Shown here in pieces: positions 11,736-23,625 of a stretch of 64,000 nucleotides of DNA. Positions within the stretch are counted from its first letter, which is position 1, and each line of letters opens with the position of its first letter. The position numbers and the translations under genes are program-made. This DNA comes from Bathymodiolus brooksi (taxonomy: Eukaryota > Mollusca > Bivalvia > Mytilida > Modiolidae), in assembly GCA_963680875.1 (NCBI GenBank), contig OY804585.1, positions 24,033,686 through 24,097,685 of the forward strand, read 5' to 3'. Below the pieces are notes generated by a model. It was not told where the DNA came from. It worked only from the letters and a program-made list of their open reading frames with translations, and searched no databases.

Positions 11736-12924
11736 CCGGTGTATTTGTTTATAATATAAATACAATGTTGAGACTTTTCACTAGAGGTTCTCTTTCTTAT
11801 TTAGATATATCAATGTTATAATGTCAAATAAAGAAATAAATATACAGTTGTTTGTATATTGTTAGAGAGCGTGCCTTACATATTTGTTGTTATAAATGCT
11901 TGCCATTTTTTAATGAATAAAATATCACAAGTGATTTGAATAAAGGTAGATCTACAGCAAAGGATTAAATTTGATGTTTTATATGATACTAAGTAACTAT
12001 AAATTATATCACCTTTGTTCTATCAGCAAGTCCGTATTTCTCATTCGAGAACAATTAAGTATTTTTTATGAAACGATATGATGATGATGTCAGGTTTGTA
12101 TCTGAAATGCTATTCCAACTTGAGTATTATTGCCGTTATCTGAAAGCCTCTACTGATTTTGAATGTGTCTTGGAAAATCCTTACTATAAATTTTTTTGAC
12201 TTGGCTCTTTATCAAAACTAATATTTTAATTGTTTGGACCAACCTTATGCTGGAATGTGTATTTTGATATATTGGTACATTTACTGTGTTTGTCTGGACA
12301 ACCTGTTTATTGTGGCTTTTGAATTGGATACCATTTCCTGCACAAAATATGAAAAACACTAACATCCAAATGGTCAACACAAATTGATTGATTCTACAAA
12401 ACCCAAGCATTATGCATAGTGCAATTATAAAATGTTTTGTATACCAATGTTTGCCTTTTTGTTGATTTTCTTTGGGTCATTGCATTGTCTGCACTTCTTT
12501 GATATACGGCTTATGATTACACCTTTGGTGTCTTCTCTTGTCTTATGCACTATTTATAAACGTTGACATATTTTAATTTTGTCTATCAAAACTTTATAAT
12601 GGGATATTAACCAAGATGATTTTAACGACATCATTGTACTAAACTTGATAGTCAATTAAAATGTCATCTTATGTACTGTAGAAAGTCTTAAAACCAATGA
12701 ACAAAAAAAACACAGACAGCACAATAAAGTGCTTCCTAATATGTGTATGGGAATATCTTGACTTATCTGTACTTTTAAGGAAGTGATGGGCATTGGAATT
12801 TAGGGAAAACCCATTATTAAAGTTCATATGACACTGAAATACATTGTTGGGAAAGAACATTTATTGGCATCAGCTTTCCCTTAGGTGCACATAAACCTGA
12901 GATTGTTATTATACAAAGCAAAAC
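11736..12924. other. Intergenic, no gene seen
   Basis: Several short ORFs lie here on the minus strand, but none has recognisable similarity or flanking splice signals. Confidence 0.4.
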
Positions 12925-13070
12925 GTAGATATCAAATTAAGTGCACACGACACGTTTCAGGAATAACCTTCATCATATACGCTCATAATCACAAGATTAG
13001 AAAAGTTCCCCATAATTACCACTGCTTGAGGGATAATAACCTTAGATTGAAAACCCAATCTTATTCTAGA
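12925..13070 (+). repeat. Dispersed repeat family 1 copy
   Basis: Reads 'gtagatatcaaattaagtgc', 'cgtttcaggaataaccttca' and later 'ttgagggataataacctta', in family 1 order but with internal losses. Confidence 0.6.
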
Positions 13071-13299
13071 AAAAAGATCTTTGAAATTTACATTATCAGA
13101 ATGCTGGAGTTTTTGATTGACAGCATATTTGGGTTAAGTTGAAGTCATCCCTTCGAAATGTTACAGTCGCCACCATGACTTAGTTAATCGTTACGGAATA
13201 TCTCTGTCACAAATAGCCACGTAAAGTTCTACTTGCCGTAAACACTTTCCGGTCCTTTCCTCATTCATTACTTATCACCGGGTTTGTAACTAGAATAAC

Positions 13300-13530
13300 A
13301 CGACGGGTGCCACTAATAGAGCAGGAACTGCTTATCCTTCCGGAGCACTTGAGTTCACCCCCCCCCCCCCCCCCCCCCGGAGTTTAGTGGAGTTCGTGTT
13401 TTTCGATCTTTAGTTTTATATGTAATGTTTTGTAGATCGTTGTTTGTCCTTTGGTCATTGTGTTGTCTGTTCGTCTTTAATTTACGTATTCTGATTATCC
13501 TGTTGGTATCTTGAAACTATTCTTGTTATC
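13300..13530 (+). repeat. Dispersed repeat family 2 copy
   Basis: Starts 'cacgacgggtgccactaata', then 'gagcaggaactgcttatcc', 'cggagcacttgagttcaccc', a C-run of about 20 (13359-13378), 'agtggagttcgtgtt', and ends near 'ttggtatcttgaaac'. This is one of the fullest copies. Confidence 0.7.
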
Positions 13531-14628
13531 AACAACCGGTCGGCATGTTATGGGTACCAGTTGTGCTCCTCTTCCTGCCGACTTGTTCCTTATTTCAGAT
13601 GATTTCACGCAGGAGCTTCGAAAGAAAAACGAAAAGAAGCTAGTCCGGCCAATTAACTTCACTAAATAATGTAAATTTACTCCAAATTTTAGGGATTTGT
13701 TTTGTTACTTCTTTACTGTAGTGTTTTGTGGACCTTTGTTTGTTTGTTGCTGTTTTGGGGGTTTTTATTCTTTTTTTTTTCTTTTTTTTTCTTTTAGACA
13801 TTGTATTGTATGTCAGTGATTGATTTATCGCTTCTGATAATCACTTTGATTTCTTCAAGCTTTTCCTTAAAGTTACAATTTTTGTGCGCATAGTCAGAGG
13901 TTTCAGATGAACAAAAGCAAAAAACAAAAACAAACAAAACAGACAAGGACATAATAGAAAACACTTCATGGCGTAGTAGATTTATGATGAATATTGAAAT
14001 GAGACGAAGAACTAAAGTGAAATTCCAGTGTTTTGGTTTATATGATTTCAAGGTTTTTCTTAAATATGTACTGTTCATCAGTGCGCAAATATTCACTTCA
14101 AGCTTCAGTCTCCTATCTATGGACGGAGTTGTGATATTTCAATGGTCACTTGATAAAACATGTACATGCTTTTCTATCCCATAAATTATGGTTGTCACGA
14201 TATAGCTGCAAAATTGTGTCAAATGATAACCCACATTCAGTAGGCGAAAACTCTTTCATCGCGCACTCATTCTATTTGAACAAACAAATTGCTTTGATTG
14301 GATATTTGACTTTACCTACACAGTCGACGGCCGATAATGTAGCTTTTCTGGTACCTCGTTCACATGTTTTACCTGTTGAGCTTTTGTAAACTAGTTTGAA
14401 TTACTCGTAAATCAGTTCATTTGATGTTGCCGGAAAACTATCAGCAAACAAAGGATAATTATATACATGTAGTTGTCTTATCTCATATAAGATATAGGTT
14501 CTAAGGGTTAATAGATTTTTCTGCAGGATAAAGGCAATACCGCTCAACTGTGGGGTAGGAGACGTTTCATAATCAACTTAGCGTATGAATTATACTCATT
14601 GTTGAAGATCATACTGTAATTGTGAAAA
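13531..14628. other. Intergenic, no gene seen
   Basis: Contains a T/C-rich run (about 13765-13796). ORFs at 13794-14096 (minus), 13984-14184 and 14150-14389 (plus) overlap one another on opposite strands and show no family signature. Confidence 0.4.
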
Positions 14629-17600
14629 GTAGAACAGCAGTAGATGTGATATCCTTTTAGTTAAATGTAGAACAGCAGTAGATGTGATATCCTTTTAGTT
14701 AAATGTAGAACAGCAGTAGATGTGATATCCTTTTAGTTAAATGTAGAACAGCAGTAGATGTGATATCCTTTTAGTTAAATGTAGAACAGCAGTAGATGTG
14801 ATATCCTTTTAGTTAAATGTAGAACAGCAGTAGATGTGATATCCTTTTAGTTAAATTTAGAACAGCAGTAGATGTGATATCCTTTTAGTTAAATGTAGAA
14901 CAGCAGTAGATGTGATATCCTTTTAGTTAAATGTAGAACAGCAATAGATGTGATATCCTTTTAGTTAAATGTAGAACAGCAGTAGATGTGCTATCCTTTT
15001 AGTTAAATGTAGAACAGCAGTAGATGTGCTATCCTTTTAGTTTAATGTAGAACACCAGTAGATATGCTATGCTTTTAGTTTAATGTAGAACACCAGTAGA
15101 TATGCTATCCTTTTAGTTAAATGTAGAACAGCAGTAGATGTGATATCCTTTTAGTTAAATGTAGAACAGCAGTAGATGTGATATCCTTTTAGTTAAATGT
15201 AGAACAGCAGTAGATGTGATATCCTTTTAGTTAAATGTAGAACAGCAGTAGATGTGCTATCCTTTTAGTTTAATGTAGAACACCAGTAGATATGCTATCC
15301 TTTTAGTTAAATGTAGAAAACCAGTAGATGTGCTATCCTTTTAGCTTAATGTAGAACAGCAGTAGATGTGCTATCCTTTTAGATTAATGTAGAACAACAG
15401 TAGATGTGCTATCCTTTTAGTTTAATGTAGAACAGCAGTAGATGTGCTATCCTTTTAGTTTAATGTAGAACAGCAGTAGATGTGCTATCCTTTTAGTTAA
15501 ATGTAGAACAGCAGTAGATGTGCTATCCTTTTAGTTAAATGTAGAACAGCAGTAGATATGCTATCCTTTTAGTTAAATGTAGAACAGCAGTAGATATGCT
15601 ATCCTTTTAGTTAAATGTAGAACAGCAGTAGCTGTGCTATCCTTTTAGTTTAATGTAGAACAGCAGTAGATGTGCTATCCTTTTAGTTAAATGTAGAACA
15701 GCAGTATATGTGATATCCTTTTAGTTTAATGTAGAACAGCAGTAGATGTGATATCCTTTTAGTTAAATGTAGAACAGCAGTAGATGTGCTATCCTTTTAG
15801 TTAAATGTAGAACAGCAGTAGATGTGATATCCTTTTAGTTAAATGTAGAACAGCAGTAGATGTGCTATCATGTTAGTTAAATATAGAACAGCAGTAGATG
15901 TGATATCCTTTTAGTTTAATGTAGAACAGCAGTAGATGTGCTATCCTTTTAGTTTAATGTAGAACACCAGTAGATGTGCTATCCTTTTAGTTAAATGTAG
16001 AACAGCAGTAGATGTGATATCCTTTTAGTTAAATGTAGAACAGCAGTAGATATGCTATCCTTTTAGTTAAATGTAGAACAGCAGTAGATGTGATATCCTT
16101 TTAGTTAAATGTAGAACAGCAGTAGATGTGATATCCTTTTAGTTTAATGTAGAACAGCAATAGATGTGATATCTTGTAAGTTAAATGTAGAACAGCAGTA
16201 TATGTGATATCCTTTTAGTTAAATGTAGAACAGCAGTAGATGTGCTATCCTTTTAGTTAAATGTAGAACAGCAGTAGATGTGATATCCTTTTAGTTTAAT
16301 GTAGAACAGCAGTAGATGTGCTATCCTTTTAGTTTAATGTAGAACAGCAGTAGATGTGCTATCCTTTTAGTTAAATGTAGAACAGCAGTAGATGTGATAT
16401 CCTTTTAGTTAAATGTAGAACAGCAGTAGATGTGATATCCTTTTAGTTAAATGTAGAACTGCAGTAGATGCGCTATCCTTTTAGCTTAATGTAGAACAGC
16501 AGTAGATGTGCTATCCTTTTAGTTAAATGTAGAACAGCAGTAGATATGATATCCTTTTAGTTAAATGCAGAACAGCAGTAGATGTGCTATCCTTTTAGTT
16601 TAATGTAGAACAGCAGTAGATGCGCTATCCTTTTAGTTAAATGTAGAACAACAGTAGATGTGCTATCCTTTTAGTTAAATGTAGAACAGCAGTAGATGTG
16701 CTATCCTTTTAGTTAAATGTAGAACAGCAGTATATGTGATATCCTTTTAGTTTAATGTAGAACAGCAGTAGATGTGCTATCCTTTTAGTTAAATGTAGAA
16801 CAGCAGTAGATGTGCTATCCTTTTAGTTAAATGTAGAACAGCAGTAGATGTGCTATCCTGTTTGTTAAATATAGAACAGCAGTAGATGTGATATCCTTTT
16901 AGTTTAATGTAGAACAGCAGTAGATGTGCTATTCTTTTAGTTTAATGTAGAACACCAGTAGATGTGCTATCCTTTTAGTTAAATGTAGAACAGCAGTAGA
17001 TGTGATATCCTTTTAGTTAAATGTAGAACAGCAGTAGATGTGATATCCTTTTAGTTTAATGTAGAACACCAGTAGATGTGATATCCTTTTAGTTAAATGT
17101 AGAACAGCAGTAGATGTGATATCCTTTTAGTTAAATGTAGAACAGCAGTAGATGCGCTATCCTTTTAGTTAAATGTAGAACAGCAGTAGATGCGCTATCC
17201 TTTTAGTTAAATGTAGAACAGCAGTAGATGTGATATCCTTTTAGTTAAATGTAGAACAGCAGTAGATGTGCTATCCTTTTAGTTTAATGTAGAACAGCAG
17301 TAGATGTGCTATCCTTTTAGTTAAATGTAGAACAGCAGTAGATGTGATATCCTTTTAGTTAAATGTAGAACAGCAGTAGATGTGATATCCTTTTAGTTAA
17401 ATGTAGAACTGCAGTAGATGCGCTATCCTTTTAGTTAAATGTAGAACAGCAGTAGATGTGATATCCTTTTAGTTAAATGTAGAACAGCAGTAGATGGGCT
17501 ATCATTTTAGTTTAATGTAGAACAGCAGCAGATGTGATATCCTTTTAGTTTAATGTAGAACAGCAGTAGATGTGCTATCCTTTTAGTTAAATGTAGAACA

Positions 17601-20600
17601 GCAGTAGATGTGCTATCCTTTTAGCTTAATGTAGAACAGCAGTAGATGTGATATCCTTTTAGTTAAATGTAGAACAGCAGTTTATGTGCTATCCTTTTAG
17701 TTTAATGTAGAACAGCCAGCAATAGATGTGATATCCTGTTAGTTAAATGTAGAACAGCAGTAGATGTGATATCCTTTTAGTTTAATGTAGAACAGCAGTA
17801 GATGTGCTATCCTTTTAGTTTAATGTAGAACACCAGTAGATGTGCTATCCTTTTAGTTAAATGTTGAACAGCAGTAGATGTGCTATCCTTTTAGTTTAAT
17901 GTAGAACAGCAGTAGATGTGATATTCTTTTAGTTTAATGTAGAACAGCAGTAGATGTGATATTCTTTTAGTTTAATGTAGAACAGCAGTAGATGTGCTAT
18001 CCTTTTAGTTAAATGTAGAACAGCAGTAGATGTGATATTCTTTTAGTTTAATGTAGAACAGCAGTAGATGTGATATCCTTTTAGCTTAATGTAGAACAGC
18101 AGTAGATGTGCTATCCTTTTAGTTAAATGTAGAACAGCAGTAGATGTGCTATCCTTTTAGTTAAATGTAGAACAGCAGTAGATATGATATCCTTTTAGTT
18201 AAATGTAGAACAGCAGTAGATGTGCTATCCTTTTAGTTAAATGTAGAACAGCAGTAGATGTGCTATCCTTTTAGTTAAATATAGAACAGCAGTAGATATG
18301 ATATCCTTTTAATTAAATGTAGAACAGCAGTAGATATGATATCCTTTTAGTTTAATGTAGAACAGCAGTAGATGCGCTATCCTTTTAGATAAATGTAGAA
18401 CAGCAGTAGATGTGCTATCCTTTTAGTTAAATGTAGAACAGCAGTAGATGTGCTATCCTTTTAGCTTAATGTAGAACAGCAGTAGATGTGATATCCTTTT
18501 AGTTAAATGTAGAACAGCAGTAGATATGATATCCTTTTAGTTAAATGTAGAACAGCAGTAGATGTGCTATCCTTTTAGTTTAATGTAGAACAGCAGTAGA
18601 TGCGCTATCCTTTTAGTTAAATGTAGAACAGCAGTAGATGTGCTATCCTTTTAGTTAAATGTAGAACAGCAGTAGATGTGATATCCTTTTAGTTAAATGT
18701 AGAACAGCAGTAGATGGGCTATCCTTTTAGTTAAATGTAGAACACCAGTAGATATGCTATCCTTTTAGTTAAATGTAGAACAGCAGTAGATATGCTATCC
18801 TTTTAGTTAAATGTAGAACAGCAGTAGATGTGCTATCCTTTTAGTTAAATGTAGAACAGCAGTAGATGTGATATCCTTTTAGTTAAATATAGAACAGCAG
18901 TAGATGTGATATCCTTTTAGTTAAATGTAGAACAGCAGTAGATGGGCTATCCTTTTAGTTAAATGTAGAACACCAGTAGATATGCTATCCTTTTAGTTAA
19001 ATGTAGAACAGCAGTAGATATGCTATCCTTTTAGTTAAATGTAGAACAGCAGTAGATGTGCTATCCTTTTAGTTAAATGTAGAACAGCAGTAGATGTGAT
19101 ATCCTTTTAGTTAAATATAGAACAGCAGTAGATGTGATATCATTTTAGTTAAATGTAGAACAGCAGTAGATGCGCTATCCTTTTAGTTAAATGTAGAACA
19201 GCAGTAGATATGCTATCCTTTTAGTTAAATGTAGAACAGCAGTAGATGTGCTATCCTTTTAGTTGAATGTAGAACAGCAGTAGATGTGATATCCTTTTAG
19301 TTAAATTTAGAACAGCAGTAGATGTGATATCCTTTTAGTTAAATGTAGAACAGCAGTAGATATGCTATCCTTTTAGTTAAATGTAGAACAGCAGTAGATG
19401 TGATATCCTTTTAGTTAAATGTAGAACAGCAGTAGATATGATATCCTTTTAGTTAAATGTAGAACAGCAGTAGATGTGCTATCCTTTAAGTTTAATGTAG
19501 AACAGCAGTAGATGTGATATCCTTTTAGTTAAATGTAGAACAGCAGTAGATATGATATCCTTTTAGTTAAATGTAGAACAGCAGTAGATGTGATATCCTT
19601 TTAGTTAAATGTAGAACAGCAGTAGATGTGATATCCGTTTAGTTAAATGTAGAACAGCAGTAGATGTGCTATCCTTTTAGTTAAATGTAGAACAGCAGTA
19701 GATGTGCTATCCTTTTAGTTAAATGTAGAACAGCAGTAGATATGCTATCCTTTTATTAAATGTAGAACAGCAGTAGATGTGATATCCTTTTAGTTAAATG
19801 TAGAACAGCAGTAGATGTGCTATCCTTTTAGTTAAATGTAGAACAGCAGTAGATGCGCTATCCTTTTAGTTAAATGTAGAACAGCAGTAGATATGCTATC
19901 CTTTTAGTTAAATGTAGAACAGCAGTAGATGTGCTATCCTTTTAGTTGAATGTAGAACAGCAGTAGATGTGATATCCTTTTAGTTAAATGTAGAACAGCA
20001 GTAGATGTGATATCCTTTTAGTTAAATGTAGAACAGCAGTAGATATGCTATCCTTTTAGTTTAATGTAGAACAGCAGTAGATGTGATATCCTTTTAGTTA
20101 AATGTAGAACAGCAGTAGATATGATATCCTTTTAGTTAAATGTAGAACAGCAGTAGATGTGCTATCCTTTTAGTTTAATGTAGAACAGCAATAGATGTGA
20201 TATCCTTTTAGTTAAATGTAGAACAGCAGTAGATATGATATCCTTTTAGTTAAATGTAGAACAGCAGTAGATATGCTATCCTTTTAGTTAAATGTAGAAC
20301 AGCAGTAGATATGATATCCTTTTAGTTAAATGTAGAACAGCAGTAGATATGCTATCCTTTTAGTTAAATGTAGAACAGCAGTAGATATGCTATCCTTTTA
20401 GTTAAATGTAGAACAGCAGTAGATGTGATATCCTTTTAGTTAAATGTAGAACAGCAGTAGATGTGATATCCTTTTAGTTAAATGTAGAACAGCAGTAGAT
20501 ATGCTATCCTTTTAGTTTAATGTAGAACAGCAGTAGATATGCTATCCTTTTAGTTAAATGTAGAACAGCAGTAGATGTGCTATCCTTTTAGTTAAATGTA

Positions 20601-21927
20601 GAACAGCAGTAGATATGCTATCCTTTTAGTTAAATGTAGAACAGCAGTAGATGTGCTATCCTTTTAGTTGAATGTAGAACAGCAGTAGATGTGATATCCT
20701 TTTAGTTAAATGTAGAACAGCAGTAGATGTGATATCCTTTTAGTTAAATGTAGAACAGCAGTAGATATGCTATCCTTTTAGTTTAATGTAGAACAGCAGT
20801 AGATGTGATATCCTTTTAGTTAAATGTAGAACAGCAGTAGATATGATATCCTTTTAGTTAAATGTAGAACAGCAGTAGATGTGCTATCCTTTTAGTTTAA
20901 TGTAGAACAGCAATAGATGTGATATCCTTTTAGTTAAATGTAGAACAGCAGTAGATATGATATCCTTTTAGTTAAATGTAGAACAGCAGTAGATATGCTA
21001 TCCTTTTAGTTAAATGTAGAACAGCAGTAGATATGATATCCTTTTAGTTAAATGTAGAACAGCAGTAGATATGCTATCCTTTTAGTTAAATGTAGAACAG
21101 CAGTAGATATGCTATCCTTTTAGTTAAATGTAGAACAGCAGTAGATGTGATATCCTTTTAGTTAAATGTAGAACAGCAGTAGATGTGATATCCTTTTAGT
21201 TAAATGTAGAACAGCAGTAGATATGCTATCCTTTTAGTTTAATGTAGAACAGCAGTAGATATGCTATCCTTTTAGTTAAATGTAGAACAGCAGTAGATGT
21301 GCTATCCTTTTAGTTAAATGTAGAACAGCAGTAGATGTGATATCCTTTTAGTTAAATGTAGAACAGCAGTAGATGCGCTATCCTTTTAGTTAAATGTAGA
21401 ACAGCAGTAGATATGATATCCTTTTAGTTAAATGTAGAACAGCAGTAGATGTGCTATCCTTTTAGTTAAATGTAGAACAGCAGTAGATGTGATATCCTTT
21501 TAGTTAAATGTAGAACAGCAGTAGATGTGATATCCTTTTAGTTAAATGTAGAACAGCAGTAGATATGCTATCCTTTTAGTTAAATGTAGAACAGCAGTAG
21601 ATGTGATATTCTTTTAGTTAAATGTAGAACAGCAGTAGATGTGCTATCCTTTTAGTTAAATGTAGAACAGCAGTAGATGTGATATGCTTTTAGTTAAATG
21701 TAGAACAGCAGTAGATATGCTATCCTTTTAGTTTAATGTAGAACAGCAGTAGATATGCTATCCTTTTAGTTAAATGTAGAACAGCAGTAGATATGATATC
21801 ACTTTAGTTAAATGTAGAACAGCAGTAGATATGCTATCCTTTTAGTTTAATGTAGAACAGCAGTAGATGTGATATCCTGTTAGTTAGATGTAGAACAGCA
21901 GTAGATGTGCTATCCTTTTAGTTTAAT
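14629..21927 (+). repeat. 38-bp satellite array, roughly 190 units
   Basis: About 7.3 kb of a 38-bp unit built from 'atgtagaacagcagtagatg' followed by 'tgatatccttttagttaa'. The main variable sites are GTG/ATG/GCG before the core, GAT versus GCT (creating or destroying a GATATC site), TTAAATG versus TTTAATG, and CAGCAG versus CACCAG. The unit length is not a multiple of three and stop codons recur, so it is non-coding. One unit near 19751 has lost a base. A six-unit segment repeats at 228 bp ('gatgggct' at about 18713 and 18941), and a 19-unit higher-order repeat lies further right. Confidence 0.97.
19863..21306 (+). repeat. Higher-order repeat: two 722-bp (19 x 38 bp) copies
   Basis: Rare variants recur exactly 722 bp apart: 'agttgaatg' (TTG at 19946 and 20668), 'agcaatagatg' (CAAT at 20189 and 20911), and a 'agtttaatg' followed by 'gatatgct' (TTT at 20516 and 21238). 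The variant order between them also matches. An earlier diverged relative is offset by 683 bp (18 units minus one base), with its 'agttgaatg' at 19263. Confidence 0.9.
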
Positions 21928-22084
21928 TTGCTCTAGGTGTAATGTTGGATAGTCTCTTATCTTTATTTACATCTATATCTTTTCTTACTAAGTGTCTTTC
22001 AAATACAAAGTGTATGTGTATTCGGCGCAAACCTAAGAACAGGTTCGATAAGTATCGCCTTTCTCAAAGCTGCTTAGACTCAAG

Positions 22085-22612
22085 CACATAAATAAACGTT
22101 AGAGAAAACCAGAGGACAATCAGTAATGAACAATCAAGAGATACTGGCACCATTGGGAACACAAGACACAGAACGAACACAAACAAAACTAATAAAGCCC
22201 AACACAACACCAAAAAGTAAAACACCAAAAACTGAAAAGATTAGCAACACTGATCACACCAAAAACCTAGGAGTGAACCCAGGTGGTGCTCGAGAAGGGT
22301 AAGTAGTTCCTGCTTCTTACAACCTAGGAGTGAACCCAGGTGGTGCTCGAGAAGGGTAAGTAGTTCCTGCTTCTTATAACCTAGGAGTGAACCCAGGTGG
22401 TGCTCGAGAAGGGTAAGTAGTTCCTGCTTCTTACAACCTAGGAGTGAACCCAGGTGGTGTTCGAGAAGGGTAAGTAGTTCCTGCTTCTTATAACCTAGGA
22501 GTGAACCAAGGTGGTGCTCGAGAAGGGTAAGTAGTTCCTGCTTCTTATAACCTAGGAGTGAACCCAGGTGGTGCTCGAGAAGGGTAAGTAGTTCCTGCTT
22601 CTTATAGGACAT
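22085..22612 (-). repeat. Family 2 copy with internal expansion
   Basis: On the plus strand the left part reads 'accagaggacaatcagtaat', 'cacaagacacagaacg' and A-rich sequence, which is family 2 in reverse. Its 'gcaggaactacttaccc' end has expanded into the 57-bp array at 22264-22610. Confidence 0.7.
22264..22610 (-). repeat. 57-bp tandem repeat, six copies, open on the minus strand
   Basis: 'aacctaggagtgaaccc' recurs every 57 bp (22264, 22321, 22378 and so on) with 'aggtggtgctcgagaagggt' and 'aagtagttcctgcttctta'. As 57 is 19 codons, the minus strand stays open for 123 codons with a repeating peptide containing KKQELLTLLEHHLGSLLG. The source is the gcaggaact block of family 2, so the ORF is probably accidental. 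Confidence 0.9.
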
Positions 22613-23154
22613 CGGTCAATTCCGGTAAATGTCTTGACATTGAGAGAGGAAAGACAAAAATCAATGTAAAAGGGAAAAGAAAATAATGTATTTTCAGAAT
22701 ATTACACTAATATTGTATATCTAGGTTACATTGTTACATTGCTTCACTGCTAGTTTTATTTGTCTTGGTAGTTTATGCAAACATGTACCGTCTTATATAT
22801 ATATATATATGTCTGATCAAAATGTTTAAATGTCAAAACACACGTAAATCAAGTGTTCAATCTGTTGTTTATGGTACAAAGTTAAATAATATCGCACGGA
22901 GAAGAATTAATTAACCCTTTCAATTGATAATGTACTGATTTATTACATGTACATTTTTAATTGTATTTTAGTATTGTCACGTACGGTAATATATCATAGC
23001 GCATATGTTATCACCAGGCTTTCAAATTTAATGTAAAATTATTTCAACTGTACTACAATAATCTATGATATATGTTATATTTAAAGGAAATGGTGTTGTG
23101 TCTAGTTTATGCTATGCCATACCACAAATTATTTATATATATATATAAAATGAG
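22613..23154. other. Intergenic, no gene seen
   Basis: AT-rich, with short TA runs at about 22795-22810 and 23133-23148. Confidence 0.4.
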
Positions 23155-23416
23155 GCCCGGGTGGCTCAATGAGTTAGGTAGTTGGATTACCTAACAATTC
23201 ATACAAGCCTATCACCAATACGGCGTGGGTTCGCGCCCGGCTTTGTAAATTACAAAATATGGTGCACTCGACTCGCAGCCGTAAGTGATAAAGCTTACCA
23301 GTTGTTTGCCTATATGGTCGGTGGTTCTCTCCGGGTACTCCGGCTTCTTCCACCACTAAAACTGGTCGCCATGATATAGCTGAAATATTGCTGAAAGTGG
23401 CGTTAAACACCAAAAA
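23155..23416 (+). mobile_element. tRNA-derived SINE (type A), complete
   Basis: The head has an A-box-like 'tggctcaatgagttaggt' and a B-box 'gggttcgcgccc' with the usual spacing for a tRNA-derived pol III promoter. The body has 'ggtggttctctccgggtact' and 'ccaccactaaaactggtcgc'. The tail has 'gctgaaatattgctgaaagt' and 'ggcgttaaacacc', followed by an A-rich end. No intact acceptor stem was found, so it is a SINE and not a tRNA gene. Copies or fragments lie at 42490, 45866, 46575, 47480 and 49047. Confidence 0.85.
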
Positions 23417-23454
23417 TCAAAAAAATCATATATATAAAATGAAAAACATAAAAT

Positions 23455-23625
23455 ACCACACTGACAAAAGAGTTAAATATTATTATAGAAAAATTGTAGA
23501 ACCAGAGGCAAAATCTTTAACCTTTAACCTTTAACAGATATCTACCTAACTGCTCACTTTATTGGCTTGGTACATGCATTTCTATAAAACATGGCGGGAT
23601 TAAGCTAGTTTTACGGACCCAATCT
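23455..23625 (+). repeat. Dispersed repeat family 3 copy
   Basis: Shows 'accacactgac', 'gtagaaccagaggcaaaa', 'cctaactgctcactttattg', 'gcttggtaca' and 'aaacatggcgggattaagct'. It is cut at its distal end by the 1.4-kb element that follows. Confidence 0.6.

Noticed and set aside
14629..21927. CRISPR-like or coding interpretation of the 38-bp array
   Set aside because: There are no unique spacers, the units are contiguous, the context is eukaryotic, and stop codons occur in every frame.
22241..22612. 123-aa repetitive leucine-rich protein
   Set aside because: It is explained by a 57-bp tandem expansion of the family 2 repeat. No promoter, signal or conserved domain is visible.
23155..23240. Functional tRNA gene
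   Set aside because: The A- and B-boxes are good, but the acceptor stem does not close and a SINE body and tail follow directly.
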